DNA from: BPJU01 sp964425225
GTDB lineage: Bacteria; Planctomycetota; Planctomycetia; Pirellulales; Pirellulaceae
DNA: 64,000 nucleotides
Assembly (NCBI GenBank): GCA_964425225.1
Contig: CAYRMD010000020.1
Location: 3,372 to 67,371, forward strand
Direction: 5' to 3'
Position 1 is the stretch's first letter, and every line of letters starts with the position of its first letter. The notes below the pieces were generated by a model. That model ran no database searches. It was not told the origin of the DNA and saw nothing but the letters and a program-made list of their open reading frames with translations. Of the stretch, positions 15,595 through 24,900 are shown piece by piece. Position numbers and translations under genes: made by a program.

Positions 15595-18375
15595 GTGAGC
15601 GAACCGTTCGAGCCCACGCTACCGATGGGGTTTTCCGGTCCAGCGGCCGAGCCAGGATCGGACGTTGTGGTGCGGATCGCGGCTGCGATACGTTCACTCC
15701 CAGCGCCTTTGAACGATGTACTGGAACGCCATTTTCTGCAGGGTTGGACACTAGAAGCTCTCGCGGCGCAAAAGGGACTTAGCGTTGAGCAAATTGCCTG
15801 TCTCCTACTGGATGGCTCCCGGCAGGCACTGGCAACCGTAGACGGGAACCCAACTCGGTCGAATAGCGACGATGACCGGACCCCGGTCGTTCAAAGGACG
15901 CCAGAGGCCGCCCGGCAGTTGGTGACATGGTTGGGGACGGCACATGATGTAGCGAAAGCGCAGCCCCAACTTGTTGATTGCGCGCCGTACTTTGAACTAC
16001 GCAAGCGTCTACAGACGACGGCCCCACAACTGGCCGAAACTCTGGTTGTTGATTCAGCCGGTCCCGATCAATTGGCCCCAACTCTGGCAATGTCACCAGG
16101 GGACAGGGAACGCTATGAGAAGCCGGCGGCGCCGACGACAGCTCCATCGGCTCAGCCCGCCTCGTCGACGGGTACTTTGGCAGCATTTGGCGACTATGAG
16201 ATTCTTTCGACCATCGCACGCGGTGGCATGGGTATCGTCTATAAGGCGCGGCAGAAGAAACTCAATCGCATTGTCGCCGTGAAAATGATTCTTTCCGGGC
16301 AATTTGCTGACCAGCAGGAAGTGGAGCGATTTTACGTCGAAGCGGAAGCTGCAGCAAAGCTGCGGCACCCGAATATCGTGGCGATCCACGAGATTGGGGA
16401 ATGGCAAGGTCAGCATTTCTTTTCCATGGACTACATCGACGGCAAGAGCCTGGCGGAGATGGTTCGCGATCAGCCCTTACCGCCTCGTGTGGCTGCCGAT
16501 ATGGTGCGCCGCATTGCTCAAACGATGCAATTCGCGCACGAGCAAGGGATTCTGCATCGCGATTTAAAGCCGTCGAACATTCTCGTGGATTCACGGGGCG
16601 AGCCGTTCATCACGGATTTTGGTTTGGCGAAACAGTTGTCCGATCAGTCGCAATTGACCCTGAGCGGCACCATTATTGGTACGCCCAGCTATATGCCACC
16701 GGAGCAGGCAGCGGGCAAGATCGACCAAGTCGGACCTGCCAGCGACATTTACTCGATCGGTGCAATACTTTACGAGTTACTAGCTGGGCGTCCTCCTTTC
16801 CGAGCGGCAACGCCCTTCGAGACGATTCGCCAGGTCTTAGAAGTCGAACCGGTCTCGCCGCGGCTGATCAATCCCAGTGTGCCGCGAGACTTGGAGACGA
16901 TTTGCCTGAAATGTTTGCAGAAAGAAGCTACGCGGCGTTACGCCACCGCAGCCGAATTGGCCGAGGAGCTGACCGCTTACCTCGAAGGCCGCCCCATCAA
17001 GGCCAGGCCCGTGGGAGCTGTGGAACGGACCTGGCGTTGGTGCCGCCGCAATCCGCTGCTTGCTGCCGCCATGGGAATCGCCGCGGTATTCCTGGTGCTG
17101 GCCTTTGCGGGATTGGTAACGGCATATGTTTATCGCGGCTGGGCCTTGCGCGAGTCGGAAGCCAGTTTCCGCGAAGCTCTAGGTGTCATCAACGCGTTTA
17201 CTACGCGGGTAAGCGAGGAAACGCTCTTGAATCAACCGGGGATGCAACCACTGAGGCGTGACCTTTTGGAATTGGCCCTTCAGCACTACCGGCACATGCT
17301 CGAACAACGCCGTTCGGATCCCGCCTTGCAAGACGAGATGGCCGCTACGTATTTTCGCATCGGATTGATCACCAGTTTGTTGGAAAGCCCCGCACGCGCC
17401 GTGCCCTTTTACCAACAAGCTATCGACATGCAGCGCAAGTTGTTAGACCGTGCCCGGGGCGCAGCGCGCATCGCGGCCCTTGCCAATTCACTCAATGCCC
17501 TGGCAACTGCCTACTTCTTGCTCGGGGAATTGGAATCGGCACACACCTCCTTTGAGCAAGCGTTTCAGTTGCGTCAGGAGCTCTCCCGCCTTGATCCGAA
17601 CAACACGGAATACCGCCGCGTGCTTGCCAATACCCACATGAATTTGGGTCTTGTCTTAGATGAATTGGGACAAATTGATGAGGCATTGCAACAAATCAAT
17701 GCCGCACAGCAGTTGCGAAAACAGATATTAGAGATCAATCCTGGGGACGACAAAACTCGCCGCGACTGGGCAAAAGGTGAATTTAACCGAGGGAATCTTC
17801 TACTCAAACGCGAAGAGTACCGGGAAGCAGAACAAGCATTTCAGGCCGCAGCTCATGCATTGGAAGAACTCTTGGCACCTCACACGAAGGACCTAGATAA
17901 CCAAAAACTACTGGCTCTTTGCTATCGGCTCCTCGGAGATTTGGCAGAAAGCGTGGATGTGGCACGCCTTTGGTATGCCAAGGCAGTCGAGCAACTAACG
18001 CCGCTGGCAGCCGCTAACCCCGACGTGGTGGACTATCAGTTAGAAAAGGCAGGACTCCTTATCAACATTGGTGCCCTGGAAAGCGATGCGGAGCAGTATG
18101 AACGAGCCGAACAGGTCTGGAGGCAGGCCGTCGAAATCCTGGAACCGCTCGTGCAGCGATACCCAAAAGTTACACGCTACCGGCGCGATATGGCAGCAGT
18201 ACTTCATGGGCTCGGAAAACTATACCACTCGCAAAACAAACTCACGGCCGCACGATCCTTGCTCGACCGTGCGGCCAATCTTCTGGAACAACTCGTCCAA
18301 GAAGTACCCCACGACGCACAAATAGCCGATGAACTTCAAGCCGTACGTGACCTAATGAACGCGTTACCCAAATGA
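15595..18375 (+). CDS. Membrane Ser/Thr protein kinase with N-terminal sigma-region-4-like segment and C-terminal TPRs
   Basis: This is a 926-aa protein. The GTG at 15595 follows AGGTG by 7 bases; a GTG at 15544 is possible. Residues about 28-82 (SLPAPLNDVLERHFLQGW, TLEALAAQKGLSVEQIACLLL) resemble the helix-turn-helix of sigma factor region 4. The kinase domain runs from about 199 to 460: IARGGMGIVYKA, VAVKMIL (Lys), HRDLKPSN, DFGLA and GTPSYMPPEQA, i.e. a complete Hanks-type active site. A single transmembrane helix at about 488-512 (LLAAAMGIAAVFLVLAFAGL) places the C-terminal about 400 residues outside the cytoplasm. These contain repeated TPR-type helices (LNALATAYFLLGELESAHTSFEQAF, THMNLGLVLDELGQIDEAL). 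The architecture is typical of planctomycete kinases. Targets are unknown. Confidence 0.9.
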   Translation: MSEPFEPTLPMGFSGPAAEPGSDVVVRIAAAIRSLPAPLNDVLERHFLQGWTLEALAAQKGLSVEQIACLLLDGSRQALATVDGNPTRSNSDDDRTPVVQRTPEAARQLVTWLGTAHDVAKAQPQLVDCAPYFELRKRLQTTAPQLAETLVVDSAGPDQLAPTLAMSPGDRERYEKPAAPTTAPSAQPASSTGTLAAFGDYEILSTIARGGMGIVYKARQKKLNRIVAVKMILSGQFADQQEVERFYVEAEAAAKLRHPNIVAIHEIGEWQGQHFFSMDYIDGKSLAEMVRDQPLPPRVAADMVRRIAQTMQFAHEQGILHRDLKPSNILVDSRGEPFITDFGLAKQLSDQSQLTLSGTIIGTPSYMPPEQAAGKIDQVGPASDIYSIGAILYELLAGRPPFRAATPFETIRQVLEVEPVSPRLINPSVPRDLETICLKCLQKEATRRYATAAELAEELTAYLEGRPIKARPVGAVERTWRWCRRNPLLAAAMGIAAVFLVLAFAGLVTAYVYRGWALRESEASFREALGVINAFTTRVSEETLLNQPGMQPLRRDLLELALQHYRHMLEQRRSDPALQDEMAATYFRIGLITSLLESPARAVPFYQQAIDMQRKLLDRARGAARIAALANSLNALATAYFLLGELESAHTSFEQAFQLRQELSRLDPNNTEYRRVLANTHMNLGLVLDELGQIDEALQQINAAQQLRKQILEINPGDDKTRRDWAKGEFNRGNLLLKREEYREAEQAFQAAAHALEELLAPHTKDLDNQKLLALCYRLLGDLAESVDVARLWYAKAVEQLTPLAAANPDVVDYQLEKAGLLINIGALESDAEQYERAEQVWRQAVEILEPLVQRYPKVTRYRRDMAAVLHGLGKLYHSQNKLTAARSLLDRAANLLEQLVQEVPHDAQIADELQAVRDLMNALPK

Positions 18376-18472
18376 TGCTCACGATCGGGTTATCCGTTCT
18401 ACGGCCCGTGATTCAATATCTCACCGTGCCGGACCGAGTTCAAACGTGACTGGTTTTGCATGGAGAACCAAT

Positions 18473-18506
18473 GAACGCAAAGGCGCTAAGCCGCAGAGGC
18501 CCAACG
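18473..18506 (+). repeat. Type B intergenic repeat
   Basis: It reads GAACGCAAAGGCGCTAAG followed by CCGCAGAGGCCCAACG, matching copies at 12090-12137, 35958-35993, 41303-41330 and 51006-51038. Confidence 0.65.
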
Positions 18507-18902
18507 ACGATGACATCCCCTGTCCATCGCCTTACCGCATCATAGCATCGTTGCGTTTCGCAAGTTCGCCCAAGATCTCACGTACAAGCAACAACCGCAG
18601 GCCCGAACGTCGAACGTGCATGTAGGCTACCACTCTGGGCAAGTGACTCGACCTCAATCAAGAGGCATACACTTTGGTGTGTGCTCTCGATTGTAAGCGG
18701 GATTTCGGTCTAAAAGGTGGGCCATAGCGGAAGTAAGCCCGTTTTTCGCGACAGGAGTAGAAACGAGGTATCTTGCTTAATAATAGATAAGATGGTTCGG
18801 TCATTTGCCGGACCTGGAGCAGATATGCCCCTTCGGCTCAACCCGACGTGAACTGATGCGGGGGCTTCTTGGCAAAGGCGTTGCGTCGAGCCAGAGCTCA
18901 AC

Positions 18903-18950
18903 AGAGCCCCGATCGAAAGGGAGCAGCCAATTCAACGCCAAAGGCGGTAG
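18903..18950 (+). repeat. Composite repeat: type A plus B-like unit (degenerate)
   Basis: AGAGCCCCGATCGAAAGGGA with GCAGCC is a worn type A palindrome. TTCAACGCCAAAGGCGGTAG follows directly and is B-like. Confidence 0.5.
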
Positions 18951-19461
18951 GAAGATTGCATGCACGTTGCGATCGCCTCCGCGGGCTGCGGTGTCTTTGG
19001 ACCTATTTAAGTTCGTCCAAAACCCACTTGTAATTGTCTGTGGTTTAACCCGCGCAACTGACAGTGGTGCTGGGCGCTCGGCTTCGAGCAACGTTGGCCG
19101 TCGAGGAACATGTCGACGTAACTGTCATAGTGGACAGATCGTGCGGTGCCGCCAAACGCTTAGCTAACGTACTGGCCGCCGGCGCCGATTCCCATTCGGA
19201 AAGCTACCGATCACCCCTTGAGTAGCATTTCTTTTGCTAGCACCTTACAACATCTTGCTGGGCTCTGGCTGCTAGCATTTATATGTGCCGCTAAGCAACA
19301 CGGCTGCTGAGTCATCTGGTAAATAAAGTTCTCGCAACATCGGCATGGCGTGCCTCATGGGCTAAGGTGTTCTAAGGCACCGTAACGGTGCCAGACCAAC
19401 CTTTAAAACATAAGCATCTTGATAATTATAGTCATAAATTAAAGAGGGTGGTACCGAGCCA

Positions 19462-19517
19462 GGTGACAGGCGCCACAGCCCCGGGGACAGGCACCATGGG
19501 CAAGTGGACAGGCACCT
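19462..19517 (+). repeat. Three-unit tandem array of GGGGACAGGCACC-like motif, 21-bp period
   Basis: Units GGTGACAGGCGCCA, GGGGACAGGCACCA and GTGGACAGGCACCT start at 19462, 19483 and 19504, exactly 21 bp apart, with unrelated 7-base spacers. A single similar unit (GGTGACAGGCTGC) occurs at 20067-20079. Confidence 0.75.
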
Positions 19518-20002
19518 CGGCCCTATAGTTTGGTAATTTGCCGAAATCAGAAAGGTTAGACAAGCAGCCTAGCGTCACTCTCTTAGAAAAACCAGTGGTA
19601 TTTGGAAAAAGTTGTCGTTGTTCCGCGATAACGTGACGAAAACCGCCATTGTCCGCTTTCGCTAGCGAGTTCGTGTCCAGATGGCTTAAGCAGCGTTCCA
19701 AGGGGGTTAGGGTTGTGCGACGCTGTCTTTCGGAACACGTTCGCTTGCGGGTTTTGCCAGCACAAGATCCGGCCAGCGCGTGACTGGCCTTTGACGCCGT
19801 TTGCGGTCGCGACTGTAAGTACATGTGTAATCCGAGCAGCACGCTCCCTAATTCATGCGTTTTCGAGAAAACTCACGGCATAGGTTAGCCTCCGTCCCGT
19901 GGCGGCGGCGCCGCGAACTGGGTGTACCCGGGAAACGCACGTCCTATTTGAAGGGATTCACAAGGCAACGCACTGAAAGAACCGCGCCCGACTCGCATAA
20001 TG

Positions 20003-20030
20003 CCGCTCCCTTACGGTTGCGGCTCTGTAA
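20003..20030 (+). repeat. Type A palindromic intergenic repeat
   Basis: CCGCTCCCTTACGGTTGCGG is followed by CTCTGTAA; the same CTCTGTAA tail follows the copy at 41402. Confidence 0.65.
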
Positions 20031-20431
20031 AGCTATCCATCTTCGAAAGCGATAGGGCAAACGGCCGGTGACAGGCTGCTCGGTTACAGCCACGTCCTAC
20101 CAAAAAAATGAGACGTATCCACCAAATTTTGCCCCGCAGCTAAAGCCTTTCGACCTTTGCTATTCTGTCTGTCCTAGCAACACGTCTCGAGATGTGTTGT
20201 TAGAACCCTTACTTTAGGACAGAAATTTAGGACAGAGATCGTCACTTTATTTTTTGTCGGCGATTTAACAATGCTGCCAGTAACGCCGATGCTATTCATC
20301 AGGGAAAACGGCCAAAAAGGGATACTGTTTTCACTGCTCGGCTCCTGCGATCGCATTCACCCCTGCAGCGAGCTGATCTTCGATGAAGTAACAGTGTCCG
20401 GAGCACAGCTTCCAAGCGACGGAAACATTGT

Positions 20432-21670
20432 ATGCAAATCACTTTTGTTTGCCGAAGTGCCAGTGAGCAGAAGCGTTGTACGTTTGTGGATGGGACGTTG
20501 GCAAGGTTCCGGGTTGGCACCGGGTGGGGTTGGACTTATTTGACTGTTTTTTGTGTGTTTGCGGCGTCCTGTTTCGGCGGATGGGAGGCTATGGTGTGGG
20601 GTCAGCCGATGATGCCGCAAATGGGGGAAATGGCTCAGCCCGGCGAACAGCCGACTGCACCTGTTCGGCGCGTTGAACGCGGTTCCAGGCAACTCGGCTA
20701 TCGGTTAGCAAGTGTTCCGAAGATGTTTGGCGACGTAGGGGTGGCGCCGACGTTGTTTGATTTTTCGCAAGAAGCCGATAACAGTCAAGCGACAGTGCCG
20801 ACCTCGTTAGGACTGGGTAGATCGAAAATCAGTGAAAACAACAACCCATTGCCCACAAACCGCGTATTCTTTATGTATAACCACTTCCATAACGCCTTGG
20901 TTGCAGTGCGTCCAGGACTCCAACCAGAAGACTCTCACTTCGATCAGTACACGTTCGGTATCGAGCGTATGATTTTCAACGAGACGGCCTCGATCGAAGT
21001 GCGGATGCCCTTTAATAGCTCGTTTGATTTTCAAGTTGACGACGATTTCATAAGCGCGGGCAACGTCGGAAATTTGGCGCTTGTCTACAAACAGTTGTTA
21101 TACTGGGAGGACACGTTTGCTATTGGTGCTGGATCGTCTATTGAGTTCCCCACAGCTAGCGATGTGGAAGGTCAGTTAGATGCTGCGCGTATTGAGATAC
21201 AGAATGAAGCCGTGCGATTTTTGCCCTTCGTTGGTATCGTCTCTTCGCCATCCGACGAGCTGTTTTGGCAATTCACGGCTCAGGTAGATTTGGGCTCGGG
21301 TGGCAACCCAGTACTGCTAAACAATACAAGCCTGGGAAAATTCAACGATCAAAATCTACTCTACTTAGATTTCTCGCTGGGACACTGGCTCATTAAAGAT
21401 CAGGACGACTTGTTGATCAACAGTATAGCGACCATCGTCGAGCTGCATTACGTGCATACGATGCAAGACGCCGACCTAGTGGAAGTATTTGGGAGTCCGG
21501 TGCTAACAGGCCCTGTGAACCGATTCGATTTACTGAATTTGACCGCTGGCTTAAATCTGTTCATTGGGCCACTAACTAACCTACGGGTGGGTGCTGTCGT
21601 GCCGCTGCGCGGCGAGAACGACCGGCTTTTCGACAGCGAGTTCCAACTGCAGGTGAACCGTTGGTACTAA
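20432..21670 (+). CDS. Putative outer-membrane beta-barrel protein, planctomycete type
   Basis: This 412-aa protein has a hydrophobic export segment at about residues 34-50 (WTYLTVFCVFAASCFGGW). The ATG at 20432 gives a long n-region, and a GTG at 20486 would give a more normal signal peptide, so the start is uncertain. After a Pro/Met-rich linker (PMMPQMGEMAQPGEQP) the mature part is rich in alternating amphipathic strands, e.g. RVFFMYNHFHNAL, TFGIERMIFNETASIEVRMPF, LAVVYKQLL-type strands and LTAGLNLFIGPLTNLRVGAVVPL. It ends in FQLQVNRWY, an aromatic C-terminal residue typical of barrels recognised by the BAM machinery. No transport substrate can be assigned. The fold call rests on strand pattern only, with no homologue confirmed. 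Confidence 0.65.
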   Translation: MQITFVCRSASEQKRCTFVDGTLARFRVGTGWGWTYLTVFCVFAASCFGGWEAMVWGQPMMPQMGEMAQPGEQPTAPVRRVERGSRQLGYRLASVPKMFGDVGVAPTLFDFSQEADNSQATVPTSLGLGRSKISENNNPLPTNRVFFMYNHFHNALVAVRPGLQPEDSHFDQYTFGIERMIFNETASIEVRMPFNSSFDFQVDDDFISAGNVGNLALVYKQLLYWEDTFAIGAGSSIEFPTASDVEGQLDAARIEIQNEAVRFLPFVGIVSSPSDELFWQFTAQVDLGSGGNPVLLNNTSLGKFNDQNLLYLDFSLGHWLIKDQDDLLINSIATIVELHYVHTMQDADLVEVFGSPVLTGPVNRFDLLNLTAGLNLFIGPLTNLRVGAVVPLRGENDRLFDSEFQLQVNRWY

Positions 21671-22486
21671 AGGTCATGTTGGGTGCATCGCACACGTCCG
21701 TGAACAGTTAGCTATTCTGACCCGCATGCCGATTGGCCATTTTGCTTAGGCCAAGCTGAGTCGAATTCCTGTACCGCACGGTGTTGTTCGATGGCGGGAG
21801 AAATTCCGCTGGTCGCTACCTTCCCGCGATTTCCTACGCTGATCCCGCAACGAGAGGGGTTCCTGTTCAGGTAGTTGTGCGCGTCACGTTTGTAGGTGAA
21901 AGATTTTTTAAGGCAGAGGCGCACAGGAAAGAGTTAGTAAGCCGGCAATACCCGCTGCCGGTTGAGAAAGGACCATTTTTGCCCAAGGTCTCTACATGGG
22001 CCCCCCGGTGATGATAACTCCACGGCTTGGATTAGCTAGTTTTACCCAAATCACCCGGGTTGTGTGAGAAATTCGTGACCAAGCCGCTATCCGATCTTGC
22101 CATGCATCTGTTTTACTGCGACTTTGCTCGTTTGCGTCAAATCCTCGCGCCCATGAAATGGCAAATACCGAACACGCATCATAACGGAGTATGCCGTGTG
22201 AACAACTTATCTACAATCAAGACGCACACAATTCAGCTACGGTCGATCGTTGCCATGTTCTTTCGATACTTCAACGTCCACGCCCGGCCAACGGAGTGGA
22301 GAAAAACGCGTGGCCGTGCGGAGCTTTTCGCCGGCTCAGTCCAGGCCGGGTTGTGGAATAATAGATTTCTACCCGAATCGTCACCGGATCTTCCCAGCTT
22401 TACTATTTCTAATGCGCCTCTGCGGCTTTGCAACTCTGCGTTAAATCATGTGCATCATCGCAGCGACGAAATAGCACGAGGCGCGC
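21671..22486. other. 816-bp intergenic region between convergent genes, repeat remnants only
   Basis: The two flanking genes converge, so no promoter is required. A loose TTTGTAGGTGAAAG copy (21889-21902), a type B fragment (21908-21926), an inverted TTGATTGTAGAT copy (22206-22223, minus strand) and an inverted type B copy (22413-22444) are visible. Open frames such as 22060-22536 show no domain or ribosome-binding site. Confidence 0.5.
22413..22444 (-). repeat. Type B intergenic repeat, inverted
   Basis: On the minus strand it reads TTAACGCAGAGTTGCAAAGC, then CGCAGAGGCGC, close to the other type B copies. Confidence 0.6.
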
Positions 22487-24271
22487 TTAGCCTGACGAGT
22501 CATCTTGTCCGAGGATCGCCGGATAGTTCTCTGTAAAAATGGACTCTAAGCCCTCACACATCTCACCTTGCTGCGCGGCTTGGGTCCACCACTGGAATGC
22601 TTCTTGGCGCTGTGCGTCGTTGGCCCGTGGATGTGTGGCCTGAAAAGCCGCGCGTACGGCCATGGCATGCGCATCGTCGGGCATACCATGTTTTAAGAGC
22701 GCTAATCCGAGCCGAAGCGGCAATTGGTCGAGTGGATAGGTTACATTTTGACCGGATACACGTACCGTTAGCGCCGTCGGCTTTCGTTCGACGATGCCCA
22801 CCGAACTGGTTTCAGAGATTTCTACCGAGTCCCCCGCGCTCAGTTTTTCCAAAGCGCGACGGATCCCTTCGCGGTACTCCTCCAGATATAAGGCCAGTCG
22901 CTCCAATCGGGAATAAAGCATCTGGTGTTCTTCCGAGCGGACAAGCGGTCGCGTTTTTTCCAACTGCTGCAATGCCTCCGCGGCACGTTGCTCTAAGAGT
23001 GCCGTACGAGCCGCCTCGAACCCGGCCACCAATTGTTGACGTTCTTCGAGCGTCAATGGAACGGAAGGCTTCTGCGGCTGAGTGCCAGCTCCGTTGCCGT
23101 TCGGACGCGTCGGTGTAGTCCCGCCCGGTTCTTGCATCTTGGGCTCAGGCAACGTAGAGCCCTCGGTGGTTCCATTCGATGGTCTGGGAGCGGGTTGTGA
23201 GCCCTCAGTATCCTCGCTCGGTGGGAGGTTAGGGACTCTGGTGTAATCGGTCGTCGACACCGGTGGTGCTAGTGCCACGTCGACGCTCGTCGTCTGAGGT
23301 GGTTGGCTCGACGTACCGGTCCGTAAAGGGCCTGGCGCAACGGCTGTCTGGGGCGACTTTGAAGCGAGGTTGCCCTGGAATGCGTTCTGAGAGGGGCCTG
23401 TCGAGTTGTCCGTCGCGTCAGTCACTGCAACTGTGGTCATCCTCCCGGGTACCTGCCACCACCCTTTGCTAACCCAAAACCCTAAAAACGTTAGCACCAC
23501 GCCACAGATCACGCCAGACACGAAACTAGATGCGTGCGACCCGCTCGACAAACGGCGCGTTCGTGGACGTTGCGGGAATTTAGGACTAGCGGTTGGTTGG
23601 ATCGGTGCGCCCGCGGATTCCTGTCGCACGGAGCCTGTTACATTCGCTGCGGATGTCCCACGCATCGCTCCCGGGACGATGGGGGAGTTGGTCATCACAA
23701 CCTCGGAAGGACATTTTGCGAGTGGCGAAGCCGCGTTGCCCCCTCGAACGTGCCCCTCCAACCAAGGCATGGGGGCCCTTGGATCGGCCGCCGAATCTGC
23801 GGTGGTGAAATCCGGAATGAAGGGTGCCATTGCCATGGCCATGCTTTCTGTGACACCACTAGCGACCATGACCGCTTGGTCGGAATGGCTCGCGGCAGCA
23901 GTGGCGGCGACATCTTGGCCCATCGTTTCGCCCTGATTTCGCTGCTGCCGGGGAGCAACCGTACGCCGCAAAAACTCACCTACAGAAGCGCGCGACGGCT
24001 GGTGAGCGAGGATTCGATCGTACTGTTTCTTTTTTTCAGGGTCGGTAAGCGTCGTTTTAATGTGCTGCAGTGTGTCGAGTAAAGCCGTCCATTGCGCTGC
24101 ATGACTTCCAGGTCGAATGTTTCGAACTCGCGCGATACAAGCGTCACAGGTTCGTTGAATCTCGGCAGTGTTATCTTCTTTTGCAGGCAAGCCCAAAAAC
24201 GAGTAATAATCACGCAAAAGAAAATCGTCTGTCAAACCCAGCCATTCCTGCCATATCCTAAAAGCATCCAT
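22487..24271 (-). CDS. Membrane protein with N-terminal J-domain-like region, function unknown
   Basis: This is a 594-aa protein. The ATG at 24271 has AGGAC 8 bases upstream. Residues about 20-90 follow J-domain spacing (LRDYYSFLGLPAKEDN at the front and LTDPEKKKQYDRILA at the back), but the HPD tripeptide needed to stimulate Hsp70 is absent. One transmembrane helix at about 250-272 (FVSGVICGVVLTFLGFWVSKGWW) follows a basic stretch. A long Pro/Thr/Ser/Gln-rich linker (about 280-400) then leads to a helical C-terminal domain (EERQQLVAGFEAARTALLEQ, LERLALYLEEYREGIRRAL) with a small beta segment (SVGIVERKPTALTVRVSG). Planctomycetes carry many such J-like proteins with Pro-rich linkers. No enzymatic motif is seen. 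It probably acts as an adaptor anchored in the inner membrane. Confidence 0.6.
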   Translation of the reverse strand: MDAFRIWQEWLGLTDDFLLRDYYSFLGLPAKEDNTAEIQRTCDACIARVRNIRPGSHAAQWTALLDTLQHIKTTLTDPEKKKQYDRILAHQPSRASVGEFLRRTVAPRQQRNQGETMGQDVAATAAASHSDQAVMVASGVTESMAMAMAPFIPDFTTADSAADPRAPMPWLEGHVRGGNAASPLAKCPSEVVMTNSPIVPGAMRGTSAANVTGSVRQESAGAPIQPTASPKFPQRPRTRRLSSGSHASSFVSGVICGVVLTFLGFWVSKGWWQVPGRMTTVAVTDATDNSTGPSQNAFQGNLASKSPQTAVAPGPLRTGTSSQPPQTTSVDVALAPPVSTTDYTRVPNLPPSEDTEGSQPAPRPSNGTTEGSTLPEPKMQEPGGTTPTRPNGNGAGTQPQKPSVPLTLEERQQLVAGFEAARTALLEQRAAEALQQLEKTRPLVRSEEHQMLYSRLERLALYLEEYREGIRRALEKLSAGDSVEISETSSVGIVERKPTALTVRVSGQNVTYPLDQLPLRLGLALLKHGMPDDAHAMAVRAAFQATHPRANDAQRQEAFQWWTQAAQQGEMCEGLESIFTENYPAILGQDDSSG

Positions 24272-24900
24272 CGTGGTATGTCCTGAAATATAGTTTCAAG
24301 CTTGCCAGGCAATACAGGCACACCCGCCACACGCGCGGCAACAACGACAACGTTTGCCACCACGCCCCACCGGGCCGAGAACGGATCATACATTTGGTCC
24401 ATCATAGCTGGCGCTTTGCGTAGAGGCAACGACGGCCAATTCTTGGAGGGCGAATCGTGGCCTCTGATGGTCGGCTTTACAAAACCGCCAAGTCTTTTGC
24501 TTACATCTAAAGTTGCTTTGCCAAAAAAGATCGAAGCCATCCCTGCTCCAAAGCTTGAAATCGCAAGATTCTCGCTAAGATCGGCTGCCGAGCGACAAGG
24601 CTACACGCTGTGCTGCATGCAGTATTGACGGTGTTGCGCGCAATGCATGTGGCGAATTTGGTACATCCTGAGCGCTAGCGGACATGCATTCCGTTTAAAT
24701 AGACGCCTGCAGTTTTTTCGTCGCGACGCTCTATCGTGTAGGACAAAGTTAGTTGTCCTTGGCACCCGTTAGAGTTGTCCTTTCTCAAGCGTGCAACGTC
24801 CTCGGTTCGTGTTGTGGATGGGGCGACTAGGGAGCTGGCGTTCCAGAAGCTATATTGCGGCAGGAAACTTTCGAAACATCGAATAAAGAGTGCGAAATCC
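24272..24900. other. 629-bp divergent intergenic region, no gene recognised
   Basis: It separates the J-like gene (leftward) from the glycosyltransferase gene (rightward) and should hold both promoters. Frames at 24302-24628 and upstream of 24901 lack supporting features. No clear copy of the dispersed repeats was found. Confidence 0.5.

Larger units (their letters stand above)
18376..20431. other. 2.06-kb gene-free region rich in repeat remnants
   Basis: No frame here has a convincing start, ribosome-binding site or domain. It contains a type B repeat (18473-18506), a TCTCGATTGTAAGCG copy (18684-18699), a type A plus B-like pair (18903-18950), a three-unit 21-bp array (19462-19517), a type A copy (20003-20030) and one more GGTGACAGGCTGC unit (20067-20079). 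Several patches are relatively AT-rich (19420-19445, 20220-20265). The end near 20431 must contain the promoter of the outer-membrane protein gene. Confidence 0.55.

Noticed and set aside
16401..17261. Plus-strand frame of 286 residues inside the kinase gene
   Set aside because: It is a +1/+2 frame shadow of the kinase domain, whose motifs lie in the other frame.
19432..19842. Minus-strand frame of 136 residues ending in VPVHLPMVPVPGAV
   Set aside because: The Val/Pro ending is simply the translation of the 21-bp repeat array; no domain or start signal.
22060..22536. Plus-strand frame of 158 residues
   Set aside because: It runs over two repeat copies and into the antisense of the J-like gene; no protein features.
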